DNA of 64,000 bases, from NCBI RefSeq assembly GCF_036017915.1, contig NZ_CP107929.1, positions 2,232,001-2,296,000 of the forward strand, given 5' to 3'. This DNA comes from Micromonospora sp. NBC_00421. GTDB taxonomy: Bacteria > Actinomycetota > Actinomycetes > Mycobacteriales > Micromonosporaceae. The position numbers were made by a program, and so were the translations under genes. Of the stretch, positions 7,986 through 17,086 are shown in pieces; the first letter of the stretch is position 1, and the number at the start of each line of letters is the position of its first letter. The notes under the pieces were generated by a model. The model was not told where the DNA came from and searched no databases. It was given only the letters and a program-made list of their open reading frames with translations.

Positions 7986-9377
7986 ATGGCCGAGCCGGTC
8001 ACCACCCCCACCGTCGCCGACGCCCCGGCGAGCACCCGCCGGGAACGGCGGGGCTGGTACCTGTACGACTGGGCCAACTCGGCCTTCCAGACCACCGTCA
8101 TCACGGTGTTCCTCGGCCCGTTCCTCACCACCGTCACCGAGTTGGCGGCCGGCTGTGAACTCGGCGCGGACAGCTGCGACGGGTACGTGCACCCGCTGGG
8201 CATCCGGGTCGCCGCCGGGTCGTACTACCCGTACCTGATCTCGTTGTCGGTGTTCCTGACGGTGTTCGTGCTGCCGGTGGTGGGGGCGGTCGCCGACCGG
8301 ACGGTGCACAAGAAGCGGTTGCTGGCCGGGGCGGCGTTCACCGGGGCGGGGGCGACCATCGCGATGGCATTGGTGACCGGGGAGCGGTACCTGCTCGGCG
8401 GGGCGTTGTTCCTGGTCGCCAACATCGCCTTCGGGGCGGCGGTGGTGGTGTACAACTCGTTCCTGCCGCAGCTGGCCGGTCCCGACGAACGCGACGCCGT
8501 GTCCAGCCGCGGCTGGGCCATCGGCTACCTCGGTGGTGGGCTGCTGCTGGCGTTGAACCTGGTGGCGGTCACGCTGCTCAGCGAGGACGACAACCCGCAG
8601 CGCACCCTGGACCTGGCCCGCTGGTCGATCGTGTCGGCCGGGGTGTGGTGGGCGGTGTTCACCCTGGTGCCGTTGCGGTGGTTGCGGGAGCATCCCACCG
8701 CCGAGGCGTTGCGCGGCGGCGGTCGTAACGTGGTCACCGACGGGTTCCGGCAGTTGGGCCGGACCCTGCGGGAGATCAAGGCGTATCCGTTGACGTTGTT
8801 CTTCCTGCTGGCGTTCCTGGTCTACAACGACGGCATCCAGACGGTGATCACCCTGGCCAGCCAGTACGGCACCGAGGAGCTGCGGTTGGGGCAGAGCACC
8901 CTGATCGTGACGATCCTGCTGGTGCAGTTCCTCGCCTTCGGTGGCGCGTTGGGGTTGGGGGCGTTGGCCCGGCGCATCGGCGCGTGGAAGACGGTGCTGC
9001 TGTCGCTGGTGCTGTGGACCGGGGTGATCCTCGGCGCGTTCCGGTTACCCGCCGAGGCACCGGTGCCGTTCATGGTCCTCGGTGCGGCGATCGGTCTGGT
9101 CCTCGGTGGCAGCCAGGCGTTGAGCCGGTCGTTGTTCAGCCAGCTCATCCCCGCCGGCCGGGAAGGCGAGTACTACGGCTTCTACGAGATCAGCGACAAG
9201 GGCACCAGTTGGCTCGGCCCGCTGGCCTTCGGGTTGGTGTTCCAGCTCACCTCCTCCTACCGGGTGGGTCTGGTGTCGCTGCTGATCTTCTTCGTGGTCG
9301 GGTTCGCGCTGCTGGCCGCCGTGCCGATGCGTAAGGCCATCCTCGCCGCCGGGAACACCCCGCCCCGGGTGCTCTGA
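7986..9377 (+). CDS. MFS transporter, UMF1/Atg22-like family
   Basis: A 463-residue integral membrane protein with about 12 hydrophobic helices. The opening RRGWYLYDWANSAFQTTVITVF and the later GGSQALSRSLFSQLIPAGREGEYYGFYEISDKGTSWLGP are diagnostic of the UMF1 (YxiO/Atg22-like) branch of the major facilitator superfamily. Substrates of bacterial members are not established. It follows the glycerophosphodiesterase after 15 bases with a GAGG site. That spacing suggests an operon, and possibly uptake or export of a phosphodiester breakdown product, which is speculative. Confidence 0.88.
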   Translation: MAEPVTTPTVADAPASTRRERRGWYLYDWANSAFQTTVITVFLGPFLTTVTELAAGCELGADSCDGYVHPLGIRVAAGSYYPYLISLSVFLTVFVLPVVGAVADRTVHKKRLLAGAAFTGAGATIAMALVTGERYLLGGALFLVANIAFGAAVVVYNSFLPQLAGPDERDAVSSRGWAIGYLGGGLLLALNLVAVTLLSEDDNPQRTLDLARWSIVSAGVWWAVFTLVPLRWLREHPTAEALRGGGRNVVTDGFRQLGRTLREIKAYPLTLFFLLAFLVYNDGIQTVITLASQYGTEELRLGQSTLIVTILLVQFLAFGGALGLGALARRIGAWKTVLLSLVLWTGVILGAFRLPAEAPVPFMVLGAAIGLVLGGSQALSRSLFSQLIPAGREGEYYGFYEISDKGTSWLGPLAFGLVFQLTSSYRVGLVSLLIFFVVGFALLAAVPMRKAILAAGNTPPRVL

Positions 9378-9434
9378 CCGGCGGGCAACCCAGCAATCCC
9401 AACGGCGTGTGTCGATGGGCTAGGCTGCCCCGAC

Positions 9435-10145
9435 GTGACCGACGACGCCATCCCCTCCTGCCTGGCCCGCCCGCTCCCGGGCCCGGACGACGGGCGCACC
9501 GGCTGCGCCGCCGCCCGGGGCGTCGACGGTCGACCGTTGCACGCCGCCGCGTTGAAGTTCTTCTGGGGGCCGATGGACTGCGGGAAGTCCACCATGGCGT
9601 TGCAGATGAACTACAACCATGCCCGGCAGGGCCGCCGGGGACTGGTCACCACCCGCATCGACAGGTCGTTGGGGCCGCAGGTGACCACCCGCATCGGGCT
9701 GGCCCACTCGGCCGTCGAGGTGACCGACGGGTTGGACCTGCGCACCCTGGTCCGCGACACCTGGGCCGAGGGGGTGCGCATCGACTACCTGATCTGCGAC
9801 GAGGCGTCGTTCTACGACGTGGCGCACGTCGAACAGATGGCCGAGCTGGTCGACGGCTACGACGTCGACGTGTACGCCTTCGGCCTGGCCACCGACTTCC
9901 GGTCCTGCCTGTTCCCGGCCGCCCGGCGGCTGTTCGAACTGGCCGACGAGGTGGCCCGCATCCAGGTGGAGGTGCTGTGCTGGTGCGGCCGGGAAGGGCT
10001 GCTCAACGCCCGGGTCGTCGACGGGCGGGTGGTCCGCGAGGGCGCCCAGGTCGTCATCGGCGACACCGTGGACACCGCCGAGGTGCGCTACCAGGTGCTG
10101 TGCCGGCGGCACTACCGCTCGGGGGACCTCGGCCCGCGTACCTGA
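9435..10145 (+). CDS. tdk: thymidine kinase
   Basis: A 236-residue type II thymidine kinase of the nucleotide salvage pathway. The P-loop GPMDCGKST is at residues 45-53, the Walker-B-like segment DYLICDEASFYD is present, and a lasso region follows. Cysteines in CWCG and CRRHY near the C-terminus fit the structural zinc site. The 35-residue Pro/Gly-rich N-terminal extension before the core is unusual. No internal start with a good ribosome site was seen, and a TAGGCT -10 box at 9421-9426 lies eight bases before GTG 9435, consistent with a leaderless start there. Confidence 0.92.
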   Translation: MTDDAIPSCLARPLPGPDDGRTGCAAARGVDGRPLHAAALKFFWGPMDCGKSTMALQMNYNHARQGRRGLVTTRIDRSLGPQVTTRIGLAHSAVEVTDGLDLRTLVRDTWAEGVRIDYLICDEASFYDVAHVEQMAELVDGYDVDVYAFGLATDFRSCLFPAARRLFELADEVARIQVEVLCWCGREGLLNARVVDGRVVREGAQVVIGDTVDTAEVRYQVLCRRHYRSGDLGPRT

Positions 10146-10177
10146 GGGAGGACCCTCGCCCCGCGACGGGCCGGCGG

Positions 10178-10636
10178 TCAGTACGGGTCGCCGCAGACCC
10201 GCCACTTCCCGTCCTCCTTGACCACCGGCAGCCGGCGCTGTTCGTCGGCCCCGCCGTCGCGGGTGACCCGGACGGTCACCTCACCGGCGGGCCGGCCCGC
10301 CCTGGTGCGCACCGACACGTCGAGGATCTCGTAGCCGGTGACCACCGGCGGGGTGCGGACCCAACCGGCGAAACCCACCTCGCTCCACCGGCTGCGGGTC
10401 TGCGCGCACAGCCGCCGGTAGGCCGGGTCGACCTGTCCGCCGGACAGCTCCCGGAAGAACCCGTCGGCGGTGTCCCGCACCGGGCCGGAGGCACCCATGA
10501 CGACCTGCATGTTCCACAGGCCCAACCCGGCCACCCCGACCAGACACAGGCCGACGGCGAGACCACCCAGGAACAGCCCGGTGCGCACCGGGCGGTGCCG
10601 CCGCGCCGGCCTGGTCCACACCTGGTCCACACCCAT
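10178..10636 (-). CDS. membrane-anchored protein of unknown function
   Basis: A 152-residue protein with an Arg-rich N-terminus, one hydrophobic helix (about residues 20-46), then a soluble domain with VRDTADGFFRELSGGQVDPAYRRLCAQTR and a C-terminal VVKEDGKWRVCGDPY. The shape is that of the small extracytoplasmic NTF2-like domains (DUF4878-like) in actinobacterial membrane proteins: an N-terminal anchor with the domain outside. The two cysteines (RLC, RVC) may form a disulphide. An alternative GTG start lies one codon upstream at 10639. No function can be assigned. Confidence 0.7.
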   Translation of the reverse strand: MGVDQVWTRPARRHRPVRTGLFLGGLAVGLCLVGVAGLGLWNMQVVMGASGPVRDTADGFFRELSGGQVDPAYRRLCAQTRSRWSEVGFAGWVRTPPVVTGYEILDVSVRTRAGRPAGEVTVRVTRDGGADEQRRLPVVKEDGKWRVCGDPY

Positions 10637-10747
10637 CACCTGCGACGGTATGCGGCCGGGGAGGTGCCGCGCAGGCGCTTCGACCCCTGTCGCGCCGCCG
10701 CGCCGATCGTCTACCGTCGGCGGACACCCCTGGCGAAGGAGCGACGG

Positions 10748-12454
<1,707 letters not shown>

Positions 12455-12531
12455 GACACCCGCCCGATGTGGCCGGACGAGGGCCGGGCTCCCCCGCAGC
12501 GGGCGCTCACCGGGGTCGACGGGTCCTTCTC

Positions 12532-13530
12532 TCAGCCCCGCCGTCGCGCCCGGGCCGCCCAGATGACGTATGCCGGGTCCCGGTCGAGGTTGTGCCGGTC
12601 CCGGTCGTAGCGGCGGGTGGTCCGCGGATCGGCGTGACCCATCGCGTCCTGGACGTCCTCCAGCGGCACCCCCTCCTCGCGGGCGGTGGTGGCGAAGGCG
12701 TGCCGCAGCGAGTGCGGGGACAGCTTCGCCGCCGCCGCGATGCCGGCGGTGGCGGCCAACCGGCGCACCAACCGGAACACCGAGTGCCGGTCGAGGCGGC
12801 CACCGGTGGTGGTGGCCAGCAGCGGTCCGGTCAACGCGTCCACACTCACCCCCGCCGCAGCGGCCCGGTCGGCCAGGTAGGCGTCCACGGCGTACGCGGT
12901 ACCCGGGGTGAGTGCCCGGCGGCGTGGCTTGCCGCCCTTGCCGACGAAGCGGACGCTGCGGTGCCCCCGTTCGGCCCCGAGGTCGGCGAGGTCGAGCGAG
13001 ACCAGCTCACCGACGCGCAGCCCGAGGTCGGCCAGCAGGGCGACGGCGGCCCGGTTGCGGGCGGCCGTCGGGCCGGTGTCGGCGTCGGCGGCGGCCAGCA
13101 GTGCGTCGACCTCCTGCGGGCTGAGCCCGACGGTGGCCGAGTGGTCCCGGTCGACGCGTGGGCGGTCGGCGCCGGAGACCGGGTTGGCGTCCACCGCACG
13201 CAGCTTGACCAGGAACTCGTACCAGCTGGACAGGGCGGACAGTTTCCGGGCCACGGTGGCGGGGGTCAGTGGCCGACCGCTGCGTGCCGCCGGGGTGGCC
13301 TCCAACTGCCGGGCGTAGGCGTTGACGTCGAGGAAGTTGGCCCGCAGCGGATCCAGGTCACCGGCGGCGCACCAGGTGAGCCAGCCGGCGATGTCGCGCC
13401 GGTAGGCGTCGCGGGTGTGCGCCGACAGCCTCCGGTTGCGCAGCCACGCCTCGGTGAAGTCGACAGGTGTGCCGGACAGGGCCGGGCGGGTCGAGGTGTG
13501 GGGCAGCACGGGGACGTCGGGGCGCGGCAT
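12532..13530 (-). CDS. tyrosine recombinase/integrase (XerC/D-like)
   Basis: A 332-residue site-specific recombinase with an N-terminal SAM-like core-binding domain (about 24-115) and a complete catalytic domain: Arg172 in GLRVGEL, Lys198 in GKGGK, His273 and Arg276 in SPHSLRHAF, His299 in MGHADP and nucleophile Tyr308 in TTRRYD. All catalytic residues are present, so it should be active. No phage, excisionase, tRNA or attachment site is adjacent. It may be a resident Xer-like enzyme or the remnant of a lost element. The start at 13530 lacks a clear ribosome-binding site; an upstream start is possible. Confidence 0.88.
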   Translation of the reverse strand: MPRPDVPVLPHTSTRPALSGTPVDFTEAWLRNRRLSAHTRDAYRRDIAGWLTWCAAGDLDPLRANFLDVNAYARQLEATPAARSGRPLTPATVARKLSALSSWYEFLVKLRAVDANPVSGADRPRVDRDHSATVGLSPQEVDALLAAADADTGPTAARNRAAVALLADLGLRVGELVSLDLADLGAERGHRSVRFVGKGGKPRRRALTPGTAYAVDAYLADRAAAAGVSVDALTGPLLATTTGGRLDRHSVFRLVRRLAATAGIAAAAKLSPHSLRHAFATTAREEGVPLEDVQDAMGHADPRTTRRYDRDRHNLDRDPAYVIWAARARRRG

Positions 13531-13604
13531 GTGAAAAAGGCTCTCAGCCTCGGTGGGGAATCGTGGTGAGGCGCGCCCGACCGGATCACCCGAAGTCGTC
13601 CGCC

Positions 13605-13631
13605 CGGTGGGGGCCGGTGCGGCCCCCACCG
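13605..13631 (-). terminator. hairpin terminator after hsp20
   Basis: Arms 13605-13615 and 13621-13631 are perfectly complementary (11 bp) around a 5-base loop. The hairpin lies 15 bases beyond the stop of the Hsp20 gene and upstream of the recombinase on the same strand. Confidence 0.75.
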
Positions 13632-13645
13632 TGTTGGTGCGCAGG

Positions 13646-14068
13646 TCAGGCGGTGAGCTGCCGGCGCCCATCGCCGGCGGTGACGGGCACCCGGCGTGGC
13701 TTGGCGCGCTCCGCGATCGGGATGCGCAAGGTCAGCACACCGTGCTCGTACGCCGCCTCCAGGCGGTCGGTGTCGAGGGTGTCGCCGAGGAAGAGCTGCC
13801 GGGAGAAGGTGCCCATCGGCCGCTCGGCGGCGACCAGTTCGACGGATTCGGTGGTGGGACGGCGGCGCTGCGCGCGGACGGTCAGCACGTTGCGTTCCAC
13901 CGTGCAGTCGATGCTGTCGGGGTCCACGCCGGGCAGGTCGAACGCGGCGTGGAAGTGGTCGCCGTCGCGCCAGGCGTCCAGGTGCATCACGGCGGGTCGG
14001 CTGGTGGTGCCCAGCAGCTGCTCGGCGAGCCGGTCGATCTCCCGGAACGGGTCGGTACGCATCAGCAT
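13646..14068 (-). CDS. Hsp20/alpha-crystallin small heat-shock protein
   Basis: A 140-residue ATP-independent holdase that binds unfolding proteins. The start MLMRTDPFREIDRLAEQLLG is typical of actinobacterial Hsp18/Hsp20, followed by an alpha-crystallin domain with FDLPGVDPDSIDCTVERNVLTVRA and a C-terminal HGVLTLRIPIAE. ATG 14068 follows GAGGAGG, so the longer frame upstream is rejected. A HAIR-like inverted repeat at 14109-14130 suggests heat-shock control by HspR. The gene is followed by its own terminator. Confidence 0.93.
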   Translation of the reverse strand: MLMRTDPFREIDRLAEQLLGTTSRPAVMHLDAWRDGDHFHAAFDLPGVDPDSIDCTVERNVLTVRAQRRRPTTESVELVAAERPMGTFSRQLFLGDTLDTDRLEAAYEHGVLTLRIPIAERAKPRRVPVTAGDGRRQLTA

Positions 14069-14108
14069 GGTCGTGCCTCCTCGGTTTCCTCGGGCCGAAG
14101 GTCCTTGA

Positions 14109-14130
14109 GTTGAGTCGGGTGGGCTCAACT
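14109..14130. promoter_or_regulatory. HAIR-like element (putative HspR operator) for hsp20
   Basis: TTGAGT-N7-GCTCAA spans 14110-14128. It differs from the actinobacterial HAIR core TTGAGT-N7-ACTCAA by one base and is embedded in a perfect 8-bp inverted repeat (14107-14114 and 14124-14131). It lies 42 bases upstream of the Hsp20 start, where HspR-type MerR repressors bind. Confidence 0.65.
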
Positions 14131-14184
14131 CGTACTTCAGTATTTACCGCGTTGCGGCCCGCTCGTCAACCCGACGGGTGAGGC

Positions 14185-14574
14185 TCAGAGGGGGTGGCCG
14201 GTGGTGGCGTCCACGTGGGCGGGCACCTCGTCGTGCCGGTCCCCCACGCTGGACGTCCCCGACGGCTCGAACAGCAGGATCGACGCCCCGGCGGGGGCGG
14301 ACGGTCGGTGCGCCACCCCGCGCGGCACCACGTACACCGCGCCCCGGGGCAGCACCACCGTGCGCTCGCCGGCGTCGTCGCGCAGGGCGATGCGCAGCTC
14401 ACCATCGAGGACCAGGAAAAACTCGTCGGTGTGGTCGTGGGTGTGCCACACGTGCTCGCCGGCCACCTTCGCCACCCGGACGTCGTAGTCGTTGACCCGG
14501 GTGACGATGTGTGGGCTCCACAGCTGGTCGAAGGAGGCCAGCGCGGTCGTCAGGTCGATCGGCTCGTCGCTCAT
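14185..14574 (-). CDS. cupin-domain protein
   Basis: A 129-residue single-domain cupin. The metal-binding histidines appear in HVWHTHDHTDEFFLVLDG and in VVPRGVAHRPSA, the two classical cupin motifs. Such proteins can be small dioxygenases, isomerases or ligand sensors, and nothing here decides between them. The start MSDEPIDL at 14574 is chosen as the first Met in register with homolog-like sequence; the ribosome site is weak. It is divergent from the NmrA-like gene at 14677, so the 100 bases between probably hold both promoters. Confidence 0.82.
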   Translation of the reverse strand: MSDEPIDLTTALASFDQLWSPHIVTRVNDYDVRVAKVAGEHVWHTHDHTDEFFLVLDGELRIALRDDAGERTVVLPRGAVYVVPRGVAHRPSAPAGASILLFEPSGTSSVGDRHDEVPAHVDATTGHPL

Positions 14575-14676
14575 CGCACCATCGTGGCACCGCCGGCCGC
14601 CGGGCACCGCCCCGCGTCGGGCGACGGTCGGCGAAACCCGGTTGTCCGCGACCGGATCGCCGGCCAGGGTGTGCCC

Positions 14677-15489
14677 ATGCCCCACGAACTGTTCGCCGTC
14701 ACCGCGGCCACCGGCGCCCTCGGCCGCCTAGCCGTCGCACACCTGCGTGACCGGGTACGGCCCGACCGGATCGTGGCCGTCGCCCGCGAGCCCGGCCGCG
14801 CCCGGGACCTGGGAGTCGCCGTACGCCCCGGCGACTACGACGCTCCCGACACGTTGGTCAGCGCCTTCGCCGGGGTCACCGGGCTGATCTTCGTCTCGTC
14901 CCCCGAACTCGACCCCGCCCGCCGTACCGCACAGCATCGTGCCGTCGTGGCGGCGGCGCTGCGCGCCGGGGTCACCGACGTGGTCTACACCAGCTTCCAC
15001 CCGGTCGAGGGTCTCTTCGACGCCCACCGGGCCACCGAAGAGGCGCTCGTGGCGGCAGGGCTGGCCCACACGGTGCTGCGCAACCCGTTCTACACCGAGC
15101 CGTTGGTCGACGCGGCGGTCGGGGTCGACGTGCTGGTGCACGCCACCGACGGCCGGGGTCTGAACACCGCCGCCCGGGCGGACCTGGCCGAGGCCGCCGT
15201 CGCCGCCCTGCTGCGGGCCGACACCCGGGGCCGGACGTTCACCCTCACCGGGCCAGCGTGGACGTATCCGCAGCTGGCCGCTGCCCTCGGTGTCCCGGCC
15301 CGGTCCGGCGAGGTCGCCGGGGCGATGGGTTGGCTGCACGCCCTGGCCTGCGCCGGTGTCCTGGAAGTGTCGACCGGGGATCTGCGGGAACTGCTCGACC
15401 ACGCACCCACAGGCATCGTCGACCAGCTACCGAGCACCGGTCCCAAGCCTGGAGGCACCAGCGGGTCACGAGGCCTCAACGCAGGCTAG
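14677..15489 (+). CDS. NAD(P)-binding protein, NmrA/QorB-like atypical SDR
   Basis: A 270-residue Rossmann protein opening with LFAVTAATGALGRLAVAHL, the TGxxGxxG-type loop of the NmrA/HSCARG group. TSFHPVEGLFDAHRATEEALVAAGLAHTVLRNPFYTE is the substrate-region signature of QorB-like quinone reductases. It has no Tyr-x3-Lys pair, so it is either an atypical reductase or a redox sensor. ATG 14677 follows an AGGG. The last 20 residues are low-complexity. The gene ends at the edge of the lower-GC patch that begins near 15490. Confidence 0.83.
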   Translation: MPHELFAVTAATGALGRLAVAHLRDRVRPDRIVAVAREPGRARDLGVAVRPGDYDAPDTLVSAFAGVTGLIFVSSPELDPARRTAQHRAVVAAALRAGVTDVVYTSFHPVEGLFDAHRATEEALVAAGLAHTVLRNPFYTEPLVDAAVGVDVLVHATDGRGLNTAARADLAEAAVAALLRADTRGRTFTLTGPAWTYPQLAAALGVPARSGEVAGAMGWLHALACAGVLEVSTGDLRELLDHAPTGIVDQLPSTGPKPGGTSGSRGLNAG

Positions 15490-15597
15490 GAATAATCCTC
15501 ACCGCACCATGCGTGGCGCGTTACTCGACGAGGCCCGGCAGGGCCCAGGCCTTCCTGAACAGGAGGATTTGTCACTACCGGCGACTACATTGCGCAC

Positions 15598-16074
15598 GTG
15601 TCAGAAAGCAGAGTGTGCAAGCGGTGCCGGAAGTCGCGGAGTGTCAACGCCTTCATCGGAACATCAGGATGCCCCACCATCTGCTGCTCGACTTGCCTGC
15701 AGCGAGGCCGCGACATGAACCGCGCCACTCGCCAGAGGCTTGGACCGGCGGCGGTGCGGGCGATGAACCTCCGCACGAAGTACGGCATCACAGAGCAGGA
15801 GTACGACGCGCGACGCGCCGCCCAAGACCACCGCTGTGCCATTTGCGGCACTCACGAGCGCGACATTCCCTCCCACCCCGTCGGTCGCCCCCGGTTGGAC
15901 GGAACGCCCACGGCTGATGCCGCGCGTCTCGTGGTGGACCACTGCCACGAGACCAAGCGGGTGCGAGGACTGCTCTGCGTGGGCTGCAATGCCGCGCTTG
16001 GCCACTTCAGGGACTCTCCCCAGTCGCTGCGTGCCGCGTTGCGCTATCTGGAACAGCCGGCAACAGACGGGTAA
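15598..16074 (+). CDS. endonuclease VII-type HNH nuclease
   Basis: A 158-residue zinc-binding ββα-metal nuclease. The N-terminal knuckle has CKRC (7-10) and two further cysteines at 30 and 33. The C-terminal domain has CAIC (80-83), the catalytic VVDHCHETKRVRGLLC (His115 and His117) and CNAALGHF. This matches the recombination endonuclease VII family of phages and mobile elements (PF02945). Arg-CGC/CGA and Ala-GCA codon use is less GC-biased than in neighbours, suggesting acquisition. GTG 15598 is the likely start, with a TACATT -10 box at 15587. It is probably a solitary phage-derived or homing-type gene. Confidence 0.85.
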   Translation: MSESRVCKRCRKSRSVNAFIGTSGCPTICCSTCLQRGRDMNRATRQRLGPAAVRAMNLRTKYGITEQEYDARRAAQDHRCAICGTHERDIPSHPVGRPRLDGTPTADAARLVVDHCHETKRVRGLLCVGCNAALGHFRDSPQSLRAALRYLEQPATDG

Positions 16075-16369
16075 TTCCTACATGGATGTAGGAAAATAAC
16101 AGAACAGACATTATGGTGTCTGGTCGATCTGCCCCATATGCACTACTGGTTTAGCGAATTACTGGTAATAGTTATTCGATAATACGGGCGGGTGTGGTCG
16201 AGGGTGGAGGCCGACGACGAGCGAGGGCTGATGGCGGGCGCGCGTGGGGCCACGAGGCCGCTCCGCAGCCAAGGGGCATGCGCGGGTGCGGGCGGCGTGA
16301 AGTCAGGTCGTGTGGCGGAGGATCAAACCGGCGATCCGCTCGGTGAGCCCCGGCGAGAAGACCGGATTG
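16075..16369. other. AT-richer intergenic segment with inverted repeat, no gene seen
   Basis: Immediately after the HNH stop, TTCCTACAT (16075-16083) and ATGTAGGAA (16086-16094) form a perfect 9-bp inverted repeat around GG. Bases 16095-16190 are markedly AT-rich for this genome, including TTACTGGTAATAG and TTATTCGATAAT stretches. From 16191 composition returns to normal. No coding frame with a ribosome site was found. The segment may contain the end of an inserted element or a promoter. Confidence 0.5.
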
Positions 16370-16933
16370 TCAGCCTGCGGTAGCGAGTACCGCGGGGCTG
16401 CCCTGCACCACCCGCAGGTCCATGCGCGGGTAGCGGGCGCTGATCTTGCCTGCGTCGCGCTTCGGGTTGTTGATGCCGACCGCCACGTACTGGCCGGGCT
16501 CCGCGCCGACGCTGTGCAGCTGAATGCCTCGCCCCTGCCAGTAGGTGAAGTCGTCGCTGATCTGCTCGACCCACGCGTCGAGGGTCCGCTTGGAGTACCT
16601 GGCGTCGGTGAACTGCACTGTCACGGTGGGCACCACCGCTCGGACGGCGGCGTCGAATCCGGGGGTGGGGATGCGCTGTACCAGCAGGAGCTGGGCGGGC
16701 ATGTCGAGGGCCACTCCGGCGTAGGCGTCGGGCCAGCGCGACGGGGCCGTTTCGTCCACGGTCGTTGCGGCGTCCCCCAGTTCCTGTTGGCGTGGCCATT
16801 CGGACTGCCCGGGGTTGGGTGTGGTGCTCGCGGGTGGGAGCTGAGGGGGTGTCGTTGGCGCGGCTGTGGCGGCGGTGCACGCGCTGAGGGCCAGCAGCGG
16901 CGGCGCCAGCAGCGTGGTCAAGTGTCGGGGCAT
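16370..16933 (-). CDS. putative secreted lipoprotein
   Basis: A 187-residue protein with a type II signal peptide: Arg near the N-terminus, hydrophobic TTLLAPPLLA, then the lipobox LSAC with acylated Cys19. A Thr/Pro-rich linker follows (about 20-45), then a compact domain with DETAPSRWPDAYAGVALD and DAWVEQISDDFTYWQGRGIQL. It should be anchored to the outer face of the membrane. I do not recognise the domain. ATG 16933 has a strong GAGGAAGG site. A terminator at 16998-17034 separates it from the upstream monooxygenase. Confidence 0.75.
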   Translation of the reverse strand: MPRHLTTLLAPPLLALSACTAATAAPTTPPQLPPASTTPNPGQSEWPRQQELGDAATTVDETAPSRWPDAYAGVALDMPAQLLLVQRIPTPGFDAAVRAVVPTVTVQFTDARYSKRTLDAWVEQISDDFTYWQGRGIQLHSVGAEPGQYVAVGINNPKRDAGKISARYPRMDLRVVQGSPAVLATAG

Positions 16934-16997
16934 GGGTCAGACCTTCCTCGCAGCGGCTACCGAGAAGCCGCTAATAGGGCGTTAGGGATTTAGCGAG

Positions 16998-17034
16998 CCG
17001 GTCGGGGGTGGGACGTACTCCCGCCCCCGACCGG
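16998..17034 (-). terminator. hairpin terminator after the TetX-like gene
   Basis: Arms 16998-17012 and 17020-17034 pair over 15 bp with one wobble around a 7-base loop. It lies 53 bases beyond the monooxygenase stop and upstream of the lipoprotein. On the plus strand it is followed by TTT. Confidence 0.7.
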
Positions 17035-17086
17035 TTTCCCGAGTCCCCCGAACGAGGTCAGCGTGCGGCTTCTCGTTGCCCGGCGG

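Noticed and set aside
9407..10747. N-terminal extension of the AidB-like gene through thymidine kinase
   Set aside because: The sequence before 10748 is the shadow of tdk and a good ribosome site precedes ATG 10748.
16150..16996. TTTAGCGA at 16150-16157 and 16989-16996 as attachment-site repeats
   Set aside because: Eight bases are too short to exceed chance, and the flanks do not match.
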